Shown here piece after piece: positions 47,313 through 59,884 of a stretch of 64,000 nucleotides of DNA. The number at the start of each line of letters is the position of its first letter. Position 1 is the stretch's first letter. The notes below the pieces were generated by a model, which was given only the letters and a program-made list of their open reading frames with translations, was not told where the DNA came from and ran no database searches. The position numbers and the translations under genes were made by a program. Source of the stretch: Morinoia aosen (lineage: Eukaryota > Arthropoda > Malacostraca > Amphipoda > Talitridae); NCBI GenBank assembly GCA_030386875.1, contig CM059566.1, positions 44,552,068 to 44,616,067 of the forward strand, in the 5' to 3' direction.

Positions 47313-48194
47313 ACCAAGCCAGCACTCACCGCCAATTTACTGCCCGATAAAGCGCCCTCTACCGGCACTCGCTGCAAAGTACACGGCGGGCGCTGCAGGT
47401 TGTCTTCACGCACCTCCAGACCGCGGCGACGGACGCGAAATAAGAAGTTGGGCTGTGTAATGAGCAGTCTGCACGGCTCGACTTTTTTACGGCCGATTTT
47501 ATTGCAGTTCCTGCAGGAAGGCCATCGTAAAAGTTGGAAGTATTCAGTGAGGATTGCCTAGGCATATTCTCGCGTGTAATAAAACCTCTTAATAAGGTGA
47601 CGAAAGCAAAGACTCGGGTCATGCTCAAGGAAAGGATGGATTTCCTCGGGCAGATTTGACTGGGACTATGCAGCAATGGCTGTCAGTGTTCAAGTGGGAG
47701 CGGCAAAAACACGCGCACTTCTAGATTGACATGCTCACGATTGTGCAGTTTTACATCGTCTATGTGAATCTTTACTCGGATAAAAGTTAGTCTTAGCTAA
47801 CTACCAGTTGTTCAGCTAATACGATGCTTGATTCAAATTGTGACGGACTGCGAGCGAGTTGTATCCGAATAAGTTAGCATTCGCAAAAGATAGTTTAATT
47901 CCAAAACGTTTGCAATGAATCCAATGTATTTTTTTACACATGTTCTTCTTTTTCTTCTATAAGTAAAATTCTAAACGGATCGAACTATTGGAAATATAAT
48001 TTCAGATAGTTTCTTATGCTTCGATGGTCGGCCGTACGAGGACTTCTGAATAGCGGTGTAGCTGTTGAGAAAATGACTCGTTGTATAGCGTTACGGTGAG
48101 TGAGCTGTTCTTTGCTGCCACGCCTCTTGACAAGGGTGTCCTGCACGTCCTGAAGACCAATGCTGACTCGGCCGTACTTAGGTTTTTGATGTGT
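47313..48194. other. GC-rich patch and unrecognised sequence
   Basis: 47320-47500 is GC-rich, with overlapping frames on both strands and no domain. GCGCCCTCTACCGG (47352-47365) fits a CTCF-like consensus on the minus strand. The rest is unremarkable. Confidence 0.35.
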
Positions 48195-50955
48195 AGCAAT
48201 CGTGTCGTTGCTGTGCGTATCTTGTCAACAGCAATCGTGTCGTTGCTGTGCGTATCTTGTCAACAGCAATCGTGTGGTTGCTGTGCGTATCTTGTCAACA
48301 GCAATCGTGTCGTTGCTGTGCGTATCTTGTCAACAGCAATCGTGTTGTTGTTGTGCGTTCTTGTCAACAGCAATCCTGTCGTTGCTGTGCGTATCTTGTC
48401 AACAGCAATCGTGTTGTTGTTGTGCGTATCTTGTCAACAGCAATCGTGTCGTTGCTGTGCGTATCTTGTCAACAGCAACCGTGTCGTTGCTGTGCGTATC
48501 TTGTCAACAGCAATCGTGTCGTTGCTGTGCGTATCTTGTCAACAGCAATCGTGTTGTTGTTGTGCGTTCTTGTCAACAGCAATCGTGTCGTTGCTGTGCG
48601 TATCTTGTCAACAGCAATCGTGTTGTTGTTGTGCGTATCTTGTCAACAGCAATCGTGTCGTTGCTGTGCGTATCTTGTCAACAGCAACCGTGTCGTTGCT
48701 GTGCGTATATTGTCAACAGCAATCGTGTCGTTGCTGTGCGTATCTTGTCAACAGCAATCGTGTTGTTGTTGTGCGTATCTTGTCAACAGCAACCGTGTCG
48801 TTGCTGTGCGTATCTTGTCAACAGCAATCGTGTTGTTGTTGTGCGTATCTTGTCAACAGCAATCGTGTCGTTGCTGTGCGTATCTTGTCAACAGCAATCG
48901 TGTCGTTGCTGTGCGTATCTTGTCAACAGCAACCGTGTCGTTGCTGTGCGTATATTGTCAACAGCAATCGTGTCGTTGCTGTGCGTATCTTGTCAACAGC
49001 AATCGTGTCGTTGCTGTGCGTATATTGTCAACAGCAATCGTGTCGTTGCTGTGCGTATCTTGTCAACAGCAACCGTGTCGTTGCTGTGCGTATCTTGTCA
49101 GCTGCAATCGTGTCGTTGCTGTGCGTATCTTGTCAGCAGCAATCGTGTCGTTGCTGTGCGTATCTTGTCAACAGCAATCGTGTCGTTGCTGTGCGTATAT
49201 TGTCAACAGCAATTGTGTCGTTGCTGTGCGTATCTTGTCAACAGCAACCGTGTCGTTGCTGTGCGTATCTTGTCAGCAGCAATCGTGTCGTTGCTGTGCG
49301 TATCTTGTCAACAGCAATCGTGTCGTTGCTGTGCGTATCTTGTCAACAGCAATCGTGTCGTTGCTGTGCGTATCTTATCAACAGCAATCGTATCGTTGCT
49401 GTGCGTATCTTGTCAACAGCAATCGTGTCGTTGCTGTGCGTATCTTGTCAACAGCAATCGTGTCGTTGCTGTGCGTATCTTGTCAACAGCAACCGTGTCG
49501 TTGCTGTGCGTATCTTGTCAACAGCAATCGTGTCGTTGCTGTGCGTATATTGTCAACAGCAATCGTGTCGTTGCTGTGCGTATCTTGTCAACAGTAATCG
49601 TGTCGTTGCTGTGCGTATCTTGTCAACAGCAATCGTGTCGTTGCTGTGCGTATCTTGTCAACAGCAATCGTGTCGTTGCTGTGCGTATCTTGTCAACAGC
49701 AATCGTGTCGTTGCTGTGCGTATCTTGTCAACAGCAATCGTGTCGTTGCTGTGCGTATCTTGTCAACAGCAATCGTGTCGTTGCTGTGCGTATCTTGTCA
49801 ACAGCAATCGTGTCGTTGCTGTGCGTATCTTGTCAACAGCAATCGTGTCGTTGCTGTGCGTATCTTGTCAACAGCAATCGTGTTGTTGTTGTGCGTTCTT
49901 GTCAACAGCAATCGTGTCGTTGCTGTGCGTATCTTGTCAACAGCAATCGTGTTGTTGTTGTGCGTATCTTGTCAACAGCAATCGTGTCGTTGCTGTGCGT
50001 ATCTTGTCAACAGCAATCGTGTCGTTGCTGTGCGTATCTTGTCAACAGCAATCGTGTCGTTGCTGTGCGTATCTTGTCAACAGCAACCGTGTCGTTGCTG
50101 TGCGTATATTGTCAACAGCAATCGTGTCGTTGCTGTGCGTATCTTGTCAACAGCAATCGTGTCGTTGCTGTGCGTATCTTGTCAACAGCAATCGTGTCGT
50201 TGCTGTGCGTATATTGTCAACAGCAATTGTGTCGTTGCTGTGCGTATCTTGTCAACAGCAACCGTGTCGTTGCTGTGCGTATCTTGTCAGCAGCAATCGT
50301 GTCGTTGCTGTGCGTATCTTGTCAACAGCAATCGTGTCGTTGCTGTGCGTATCTTGTCAACAGCAATCGTGTCGTTGCTGTGCGTATCTTGTCAACAGCA
50401 ATCGTATCGTTGCTGTGCGTATCTTGTCAACAGCAATCGTGTCGTTGCTGTGCGTATCTTGTCAACAGCAATCGTGTCGTTGCTGTGCGTATCTTGTCAA
50501 CAGCAACCGTGTCGTTGCTGTGCGTATCTTGTCAACAGCAATCGTGTCGTTGCTGTGCGTATATTGTCAACAGCAATCGTGTCGTTGCTGTGCGTATCTT
50601 GTCAACAGTAATCGTGTCGTTGCTGTGCGTATCTTGTCAACAGCAATCGTGTCGTTGCTGTGCGTATCTTGTCAACAGCAATCGTGTCGTTGCTGTGCGT
50701 ATCTTGTCAACAGCAATCGTGTCGTTGCTGTGCGTATCTTGTCAACAGCAATCGTGTCGTTGCTGTGCGTATCTTGTCAACAGCAATCGTGTCGTTGCTG
50801 TGCGTATCTTGTCAACAGCAATCGTGTCGTTGCTGTGCGTATCTTGTCAACAGCAATCGTGTCGTTGCTGTGCGTATCTTGTCAACAGCAATCGTGTCGT
50901 TTCTGTGCGTATTTTGTTAACAGCAATCGTGTCGTTGCTGTGCGTATTTTGTCAG
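48195..50955 (+). repeat. 35-bp minisatellite, ~79 units, with higher-order duplication
   Basis: The unit carries GCAATCGTGTCGTTGCTGTG then CGTATCTTGTCAACA. The length 35 is not divisible by three and the + strand unit has no stop in any phase, so all three + frames stay open and encode the same 35-residue period (VVAVRILSTAIVSLLCVSCQ...) in rotation, up to 961 codons. Rare variants recur at a constant distance of 1014 bp: AATTGTG at 49211 and 50225, TATCG at 49391 and 50405, AGTAATCG at about 49593 and 50607. This equals 29 units less one base, as expected from the single 34-bp unit (about 49881) in between. So about 0.7 kb was duplicated as a block. Judged an array, not a gene. Confidence 0.97.
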
Positions 50956-51364
50956 CCAAATTTTAATATTGTGTAACTGTGCTACGGAGTAAAATCGGAA
51001 ACTTTTCGTAAGCTTTTTCCATTCTAGTTCGAGCTTTTTTTGAGTCACGTGGTGAATGAAAAGTCTCCCTCGCATTTGTTTCGGTCACCGCTGAAGTTCG
51101 GTTTAAGTTTGAATGGAAAATCCCGAAGGGCCTCTCGTTAGAATGCGGTTGAAGTTTAATTTTCTGAGCTCATAAGCCAACTCGATTAAAATGTTTACAT
51201 TGGTTCAAACGGAAACTTCTATCGCGAACAAATGAAATTGTCCTGGAAGAAGTTGCTAGAGAAATGAGATTTGCTCGAGTCTCCTGCTCAGGGAGATGCT
51301 ACTGACGCAGTAACGAAGTGCACACTGCATACGAGAGCAGACTTTGCGATTCTTTAGTGTGAAA
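50956..51364. other. no recognised gene
   Basis: No supported feature. Confidence 0.4.
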
Positions 51365-51591
51365 TTAACACTTTGGCTGTGACGTGACCCATGTTTGGTC
51401 ACTGAGGGATTTTCATTATGCTGCTGACCAACCAGTAGTCACTAACTTGAGTTTAAAATTACTTAATCAAAACTAAATAAAAACACGATCCAGTTAATGT
51501 TTGGTATTTTCAACATTGCTGACGACAACCGACTTTTGAATTTGAATTGAATATTGAACTTCAGTTTAACCAGCCGCAGTCAAAGTGTTCA
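51365..51591 (+). mobile_element. TTAA-bounded piggyBac-like MITE, copy 7
   Basis: Starts TTAACACTTTGGCTGTGAC and ends CCGCAGTCAAAGTGTTCA, where the right TTAA has one change. Closely resembles the 45.3-kb copy (GGTCACTGAGGGATTTTCAT, GACCAACCAGTAGTCA). Confidence 0.88.
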
Positions 51592-53920
51592 AGGCGCAGT
51601 GGGCAACACCTTCGAAAAAGGTTCCAATAATTATGCGGACATCAACCTGAAGAATAGGTTTCTGTTTGATGAATCTAGATGTTATTCGTACCTGTGAGTT
51701 ACGGGGGACTCCGAACAATGAAATTACACTGGAAAATGAGATCAAACGTGTCTATATGCACCACGTTCATATGTAATTCATTATAGATCATATCATATTC
51801 TTTACAATTTTCCCGTATTTTCGACCAAATGAATTATTTTCTGCCAAGATCAACTAAATAAGAGCGTAGAGATCTCACTTGTTGACACAACTAAAACTGT
51901 GGACGTAGTGTGACTTTGTCAAGCATGGAGAAACGATCTGCAGTTTTTACGCGGAGTGATGCGCAGGAATTAAATGTGACGGAAGACTCAGTCGCCTCCG
52001 AAATTATTAATATGCTTTAACTCGTTGACTGCCTCCTTGAAAATAATTGTTGACGTGTCAGTTTTCAATGAGGCTGCATCAACGATGTCTGTTGACTCCT
52101 AGTTGTCTATTTTTGAGGCTGGCAAGAATCTTTGTTCTGACCCTATGTTCTTTTATGGCGCTAAATACTAAGCTAAATTATTGCTACACTTAGCTGTTAC
52201 ATTGAAATTACTGCATAATCTCAAAATTTCTGAAAAAATTAATAGTTGAAAATTACGATAAGTTGTGATACAAAATATTGGGCATGATGTGACTACTACA
52301 AACTTATGTTAAAAATGTAAGTATATGTGGATTTATAATGAAAAAGTACTAAAACATTGCATGTCGACAGTATATCTTGACTCGAGCTGTGGAAACCTTT
52401 TAAATCTAAAACCTTTATTAGCTACAATTAAATTGTTTCCATGAGACTTGAAGCAGGTAAACAACCGTTAAGAAGTTATGATATATGTTTCAGGTTAGAT
52501 AATTGATAAAAATAACCTGATAAACAAAAAATAAGCAGGTCAGGTCAACAGATGTTCACATGACCACGCAGAGTAATCAAAAATTTTCCACTCCTTTCCA
52601 AAACACTCAATGGCGACAGAACCCTAAAATCAAGTGGAATTAATTTCAGCATACATGTTTTCTATTAAAAAGAAAGTTTGCGAAAAACTTTTTCGCGGCT
52701 CCATTAACGTATTTTTAGAAAACCTGCTCGGCAATCAAAGTCTTAAATTGTCAGCCTTTTGAGTAAATGTTAAACACTTTTTAAAACTTACTTTATACCT
52801 CGAACATAAAAATAACAAAACGAATATTTTTAAATTGGTTCAAAATAAATCTAGAAATTAAATGAATTAAGATAAATTATTGAGTTATCATTTACGTTAA
52901 TTGTTGTGAACTATATCATCAATAACCCCATTTTACAAAAAAAATTAAATATTTTTTTGTGGTTTGTCTGATTGTTATTTTAAGTTTCTCTTCAGACTGT
53001 AAATCAAATATTTTAGATCTTCTTTGAATTTGAATTTCAGTTGTTTTTTTCAAAATTAATTTTGCCCTTTTAAATCGCAATTTGTTTGGTCTTAGAAAAT
53101 ATTATTAAATATTATTATTATTAAAATGTTATTTTCTTGTCTAATATCGTTTTGGAAAAGGCTTTATGAGAATATTCAAGATTCTTGCTGCAAACTTGTT
53201 CTAGCGAATAAAAAATGTCAAAATGTGTCAAACTTTTTTCAATTTTTTCAATTAAGTTTATCTCAATTTTTGAGATGGATATTAAAATTGAAGAAGCAAA
53301 TATAAAAAATTGAAACATTTTACGAAAGATCGTAGCAATTATTTTATGAAAAATGATAGCCGCTGTTACAGGAACGTTTGTTTCGTATTCAAGGTGTTGG
53401 ATCCCATATTTTATTTTTTAATTTTTTACACTTCGTCATGTTTTTCTGCTCCATCACAAATGACATTATTACTATGTGCTAGCTCTAAAAAATAAGTCGT
53501 GTCATCAAATACTTTATTGTGGAAAAGAATGGAAAATCCATATATACTTCTTTGTGCTAAGCGGCGAGGCGCTTACGAAGCATCTTTTGGTGAACTTCCT
53601 TTGCATCTGAATTGAAAAAATAGGGTAAATATTTCCACGATTTAGCGTAAGATTTCCAAGTCATGTAATCATTTAATCAGTCGAGGGTTGACAACTGGTG
53701 TAGATGTTCATGCACTGGATGTGGAGGTGTCGGTTTCAACAGTGACAAAAGTTGATTATGTACTTTTCAAAGGCAGTTGATGCTGAAATAAGTAATTTTG
53801 TGCAGCTGAAGTTATATACTGGCTCTGCTTAATTTACCAGGCAGAATTCTGTTTTACGAATATTTAGTGTGAGATAGTGTGTATACATAACCAGTGCTGA
53901 TTAAAGTAGGTTAATTTTGA
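51592..53920. other. ~2.3 kb with no recognised gene
   Basis: AT-rich. TTAACTCGTTGACTGCC at 52017 looks like a lone piggyBac-type terminus, but no matching other end was found. Confidence 0.4.
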
Positions 53921-54465
53921 GTAAATCTGAAGGAGATGACAGTTGTCGATTTTCCACTTTTTGGTGCCTGAACCTAATTAATTGAATCGAAATAAACAAG
54001 TTTTCTTCTATGCACTTTTCGTCTCAAATGAGTATTTTACGATTTATAGCGGTAAGTTTAGTTTCGTCATTGATGACGAATGCGCTCGAATAAACAGCTA
54101 CTCATCGATTTTCGAATTTTTGTTGCTTGAAACATGGTAATAGCATCGAAATAAACAACTTTTCTTCTATACACTTTTTTCGTCAAATGAGTATTTAACG
54201 AGGTATAGCGGTAGGTTTGGTTTCGTCTTTCAAGACAGAGCGCTGGAAGCGAGACGCCATTGCAGTATTGCCATACCACTCGATCAAAGAATTTCTTTCC
54301 GCTTCAAAGACTGGAGTTGCGGTAAGTCATTTACCGCTATAACTAATTAAATACTCACTTGAGACGAAAAGTGCATAGAAGAAAACTTGTTTATTTTGGT
54401 GTCATCAACCATGTTTAGCCATTACAATTTGCAAAATCGACAACTGTCATCTCCTTCAGATTTAC
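53921..54465. mobile_element. complex foldback element with three copies of one module
   Basis: The outer arms are inverted: GTAAATCTGAAGGAGATGAC at the left end, GTCATCTCCTTCAGATTTAC at the right end, continuing for ~135 bp with AATAAACAAGTTTTCTTCTA and GCACTTTTCGTCTCAA in common. A third, direct copy of the module lies inside (about 54100-54250). Each module reaches TATAGCGGTA and is followed closely by a different short hairpin. No coding capacity recognised and no clear target duplication. Confidence 0.8.
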
Positions 54466-54485
54466 CGTCAGTTGTTCAAAGGGTG

Positions 54486-54690
54486 TCTAATAATAATTAA
54501 AACTGAAGAACAATAATGGTCAGTCGTCCCTCAGTCGAGCTGGCACTCTTCTATACATTTGATTCTAGATGTGGTATTGGGAATGAACTCCAACCCAACG
54601 GAAAAACATCGTCGTCTCAAGGGGATTCGAACCGCCGATTTCCAGCTGGAGAGCAAGCGCTCTTACCACTCGGCTTGAGGTCCATGTGGA
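54486..54690 (-). mobile_element. possible tRNA-derived SINE or tRNA pseudogene
   Basis: On the minus strand, 54681-54614 has a tRNA-like layout: an A-box-like AAGCCGAGTGGTA, a B box GGTTCGAATCC, and end-pairing CTCAAG/CTTGAG. The T stem has a mismatch and the anticodon stem does not pair well, so it is not a convincing functional tRNA. About 130 bases further along the minus strand come ATTATTATT-type bases, which could be a SINE tail. Confidence 0.35.
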
Positions 54691-54699
54691 GTCGAATTT

Positions 54700-55379
54700 G
54701 TGTCGGAGATTTGACTCGAACTTCTGTCGGAGATTCAATATAAATTTAAGGTCGAATTTGTGTCGGTTGAAGTTGAGTTAAATCTCGGTGCAACGCGGTG
54801 GTGACTACGGGCTTCTTGAACTAATCTGAAGAACCTAATTCCGTGAGTAAAATGGAGTCTTTTTTCAATAGGTGTATTAAAAATTATCAATGCTTCTTCT
54901 TTTGAATATCTTTAATGAACTTTGTTATTGAAGTTTACGTGAGATTACTGAAGTTTGTCAGTGGTTCTTGGAAATTTATCATGGATTATTTGAAGTTGAT
55001 GATGATTCCATTCACTGAGGTTCTTTAACGATTAACTGTCTTTCATCATGGTACCATTGAAGTACACCGTATATTCATTCAAGTTGATCATGACTTCATA
55101 ACTTCAATGAAGTTCATTGTTAAATTAAAAAGGTTAATTATTGTTTCACTAATGTTTATTATTGTCTGATTTGGGTCCATTTCCATGAAACTCATTGCTA
55201 GTTTTGGAACTTGGCGAGAAATGCACTAGAGCTGGTCAGATGTTCAACATGACTTAGTTAGGAAATAAGCGATGGATTTCTAATGGTAAATGATCTTCTA
55301 GAAGCCCTGATTCCGTCCTGTGTGACTGGCAGTTTGTAGCTCTCTGCATTTGTGGGTTGCTTGACAAGTAACTTGGTTG
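54700..55379. repeat. weak degenerate repeats
   Basis: GTCGAATTTGTGTCGGAGAT-type words occur three times at 54690-54775. From 54900 to 55150 phrases like ATCATGG and TTGAAGTT recur at ~25-bp spacing. Too decayed to define a unit. Confidence 0.4.
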
Positions 55380-58350
55380 GGATTCCAACAGCAATTGATG
55401 GATTACTAACGGTTATCATGGATTATAGGGATTACTTTGGTAACCACAGATTACACCGGGTTATTTTGGTCCCCACTGATAACCTCAGCTTATTTTGGTC
55501 CCTAATGATTACCACGGGTTACTTTAGATACCATGGATTACTCTGATAGCATGGAACACTTTAATAACCGCAGATTACTTCGACAATTCCGGGTTACTTT
55601 GATAACCACTGATTTTGAAACAGCCGCCGATTTTTTATAACCGCCGATTTTTTATAACCGCCGAATTTTTATAACCGCCAATTTTTTATAACTTCCGATT
55701 TTTTATAACCTCCAATTTTTTGATAACTGCCAATTTTTTTATAACCGCCGATTTTTTGATTACTGGAGATTATTTGATAACTGCCGATTATTTGATAACT
55801 GCCGATTATTTGATAACTGCCGATTATTTGATAACTGCCGATTATTTGATAACTGCCGATTATTTGATAACTGCCGATTATTTGATAACTGCCGATTATT
55901 TGATAACTGCCAATTATTTGATAACTGCCGATTATTTGATAACTGCCAATTATTTGATAACTGCCGATTATTTGATAACTGCCGATTATTTGATAACTGC
56001 CGATTATTTGATAACTGCCGATTATTTGATAACTGCCGATTATTTGATAACTGCCGATTATTTGATAACTGCCGATTATTTGATAACTGCCGATTATTTG
56101 ATAACTGCCAATTATTTGATAACTGCCGATTATTTGATAACTGCCAATTATTTGATAACTGCCAATTATTTGATAACTGCCAATTATTTGATAACTGCCG
56201 ATTATTTGATAACTGCCGATTATTTGATAACTGCCGATTATTTGATAACTGCCGATTATTTGATAACTGCCGATTATTTGATAACTGCCGATTATTTGAT
56301 AACTGCCGATTATTTGATAACTGCCGATTATTTGATAACTGCCAATTATTTGATAACTGCCGATTATTTGATAACTGCCGATTATTTGATAACTGCCGAT
56401 TATTTGATAACTGCCGATTATTTGATAACTGCCGATTATTTGATAACTGCCGATTATTTGATAACTGCCGATTATTTGATAACTGCCGATTTTTAAACAA
56501 CCGCCGAATTTTTTATAACCGCCGGTTTTTTGACAACCGCCGATTTTTTGATAACCGCCGATTTTTTGATAACCGCCGATTTTTTGATAACCGCCGATTT
56601 TTTGATAACCGCCGATTTTTTGATAACCGCTGATTTTTTGGTAACCGCCGATTTTTCGATAACCGCCGATTTTTTGATAACCGCCGATTTTTTGATAACC
56701 GCCGATTTTTTGATAACCGCCGATTTTTTGATAACCGCCGATTTTTGATAACCGTCAATTTTTTGATAACCGCCGATTTTTGATAACCGCCGATATTTGA
56801 TAACCGCCGATTTTTTGATAACCGCCGATTTTTGATAACCGCCGATTTTTGATAACCGCCGATTTTTTGATAACCGCCGGTTTTTGATAACCGCCGATTT
56901 TTTGATAACCGCCGATTTTTGATAACCGCCGATTTTTGATAACCGCCGATTTTTGATAACCGCCGATTTTTGATAACCGCCGATTTTTGATAACCGCCGA
57001 TTTTTGATAACCGCCGATTTTTTGATAACCGCCGGTTTTTGATAACCGCCGATTTTTGATAACCGCCGATTTTTGATAACCGCCGATGTTTTGATAACCG
57101 CCGATGTTTTGATAACCGCCGATGTTTTGATAACCGCCGATGTTTTGATAACCGCCGATGTTTTGATAACCGCCGATGTTTTGATAACCGCCGATGTTTT
57201 GATAACCGCCGATGTTTTGATAACCGCCGATGTTTTGATAACCGCCGATGTTTTGATAACCGCCGATGTTTTGATAACCGCCGATGTTTTGATAACCGCC
57301 GATGTTTTGATAACCGCCGATGTTTTGATAACCGCCGATGTTTTGATAACCGCCGATGTTTTGATAACCGCCGATGTTTTGATAACCGCCGATGTTTTGA
57401 TAACCGCCGATGTTTTGATAACCGCCGATGTTTTGATAACCGCCGATGTTTTGATAACCGCCGATGTTTTGATAACCGCCGATGTTTTGATAACCGCCGG
57501 TGTTTTGATAACCGCCGGTGTTTTGATAACCGCCGATGTTTTGATAACCGCCGATGTTTTGATAACCGCCGATGTTTTGATAACCGCCGATGTTGTGATA
57601 ACCGCCGATGTTGTGATAACCGCCGATGTTGTGATAACCGCCGATGTTGTGATAACCGCCGATGTTGTGATAACCGCCGATGTTTTGATAACCGCCGATG
57701 TTTTGATAACCGCCGATGTTTTGATAACCGCCGATGTTTTGATAACCGCCGATGTTTTGATAACCGCCGATGTTTTGATAACCGCCGATGTTTTGATAAC
57801 CGCCGATGTTTTGATAACCGCCGATGTTTTGATAACCGCCGATGTTTTGATAACCGCCGATGTTTTGATAACCGCCGATGTTTTGATAACCGCCGATGTT
57901 TTGATAACCGCCGATGTTTTGATAACCGCCGATGTTTTGATAACCGCCGATGTTTTGATAACCGCCGATGTTTTGATAACCGCCGATGTTTTGATAACCG
58001 CCGATGTTTTGATAACCGCCGATGTTTTGATAACCGCCGATGTTTTGATAACCGCCGATGTTTTGATAACCGCCGATGTTTTGATAACCGCCGATGTTTT
58101 GATAACCGCCGATGTTTTGATAACCGCCGATGTTTTGATAACCGCCGATGTTTTGATAACCGCCGATGTTTTGATAACCGCCGATGTTTTGATAACCGCC
58201 GATGTTTTGATAACCGCCGATGTTTTGATAACCGCCGATGTTTTGATAACCGCCGATGTTTTGATAACCGCCGATGTTTTGATAACCGCCGATGTTTCGA
58301 TAACCGCCGATTTTTTGATACCGCCGATTTTTTGATAGCCGCCGATTTTT
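55380..58350 (+). repeat. 18-bp minisatellite superarray in homogeneous zones
   Basis: Zones: a decayed border (55380-55768), about 40 units of GATAACTGCCGATTATTT (to ~56489), about 30 units of 17-18 bp with GATAACCGCCGATTTTT (to ~57080), then about 68 units of GATAACCGCCGATGTTTT (to ~58306). The last zone contains a block of five TTGTGATAACC variants (~57594-57674) and two CCGGTG variants. Multiples of three keep frames open on both strands (627 codons on the minus). Judged array artefacts. Confidence 0.97.
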
Positions 58351-59884
58351 TTGTGGAATATTTCCACCCGTAACATTTGACTCTAGACCTTAACTTAATT
58401 TAGAAAGCTTACCTCGCCAGCAAGTAATTTTTAGTAGGGTATTATTCATTTAGATCATCTCATTTTGGAATAGTCAACGAGAATTAACCAGTGAATTTAT
58501 TTAGAATTCTCAACATAACTCGTTTAACGGAGTGCGGATCCGTACGTGTACCTCGACGGCGATTTCCCGCATCATTTGGAGGCCAGCTTCTGGCTGCTTG
58601 GAACTGTTGTGACTGCGCGGTGCCATGTCGTGTGCACTCTCCTCCTTCTCGTCTTACTTCATTTCGAGCATGTTTATTATCTGCATGATTAATTGTTTTG
58701 AATAAATATCTTAACATCTTAATATCTTACTAACTTGCTCCTTGGTCGGAAATTGCTAGCCGTATAGCCATTGTCGCATGCCCTAAACTTATTGACTCTT
58801 CAGCGACTCTTACCTGGTAGTAATCTTACTATCTAACCTTGACGAATCTATTTCCCCTTGCTGTTGCCTTCCTACTTACAACGACCGAGGTAGCTATCTT
58901 TAAAAAATTCTTAAAGTCCTGACGGTGTACACACTGGCATCGCACTGGTCAATTTCGCCTTAGGCATCAATTGATGAGGTTAGTGCGAGTGGTGCGTTAA
59001 TATGCGAACGGTTGAGAATTAATCTCAATACTGATAATACTGAAACATCTTTCACTCGCTAATCCAGTTTTCCGTTATCAGTATCTTTTTTTTGCAGTAA
59101 ACTCGCCGCTGAGATGTGAAACCGTGTCTCTGGCGTAGATAATCTTATGCTCGTGGATTTTTCTTGTGCTTCAACCTTAGATGAATGCTATTCGGAGAAT
59201 ATTTCACGACGGTTGGTACAAACTAGAATCGGAAGTGAATAATTCGTAATGTAGGTGGCAGACAGTGACAAATACTGAAATACCCATCACTAAGTTTATT
59301 CAATTGTATTGGTAATTTTATGATTTGATTAATTCTTTTTTTTCTGCGTTATTAATTTCCCGTAGAGTCGTGATCATGACGCCGACTGCCGACGAAGTTG
59401 GTAACTTCATTGAGGACTCGTTTTCTGACCTCCTTTAGTGAGGGAGCGTCGTTACGTCGCGTTCTTATAATTGGGATCTCGCCACCTCTGTTAATGGAAT
59501 CGTTTTTTTTTTGAGAACCCGACAAACATCCTGAGCGTCAGTCAACTTGATCTTCTCAAGATCTCCAGCAGTTATATCGACCTTCTCGAACTGCTTTGGT
59601 TTGATGGTCAACAATCTTGATTCTGAAATTAGTGTTAGAGTTGGCTGTTGCCCAAGTTGAGTTGGATTCCTCTGATAAAACTAAATTACTGTTTTTCTTA
59701 ACAGTTACAAGTGAACTTGCGTTCATTGTTGGAATGCAGTTCGTTCCTATAAAATTAAAATAACATTCGCGTTACAACTCTTTCTTTAATAATACCTTAC
59801 TTACGATTAGCGTTGTCAGAAATTTAGTCGCACTTGTGTGGTGGAACCAGCCTAGGCGATGATTACATTTACGGGTAAATTCCC
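58351..59884. other. unique spacer between two related 18-bp arrays
   Basis: About 1.5 kb of non-repeat DNA. 58530-58670 is GC-rich with short frames on both strands, none recognised. Confidence 0.4.

Noticed and set aside
48081..50976. Open frames of 961, 924 and 449 codons on the + strand
   Set aside because: They consist almost wholly of the 35-bp tandem unit read in rotating frames, with no flanking domain. Overlapping frames give the same peptide. Treated as array artefact.
52017..52040. TTAACTCGTTGACTGCC as a further piggyBac-type terminus
   Set aside because: No matching inverted end or family interior found within the next kilobase.
56493..58376. 627-codon minus frame and 420-codon plus frame over the same DNA
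   Set aside because: Both come from an 18-bp repeat (multiple of three) and are open on both strands, as expected for such arrays.
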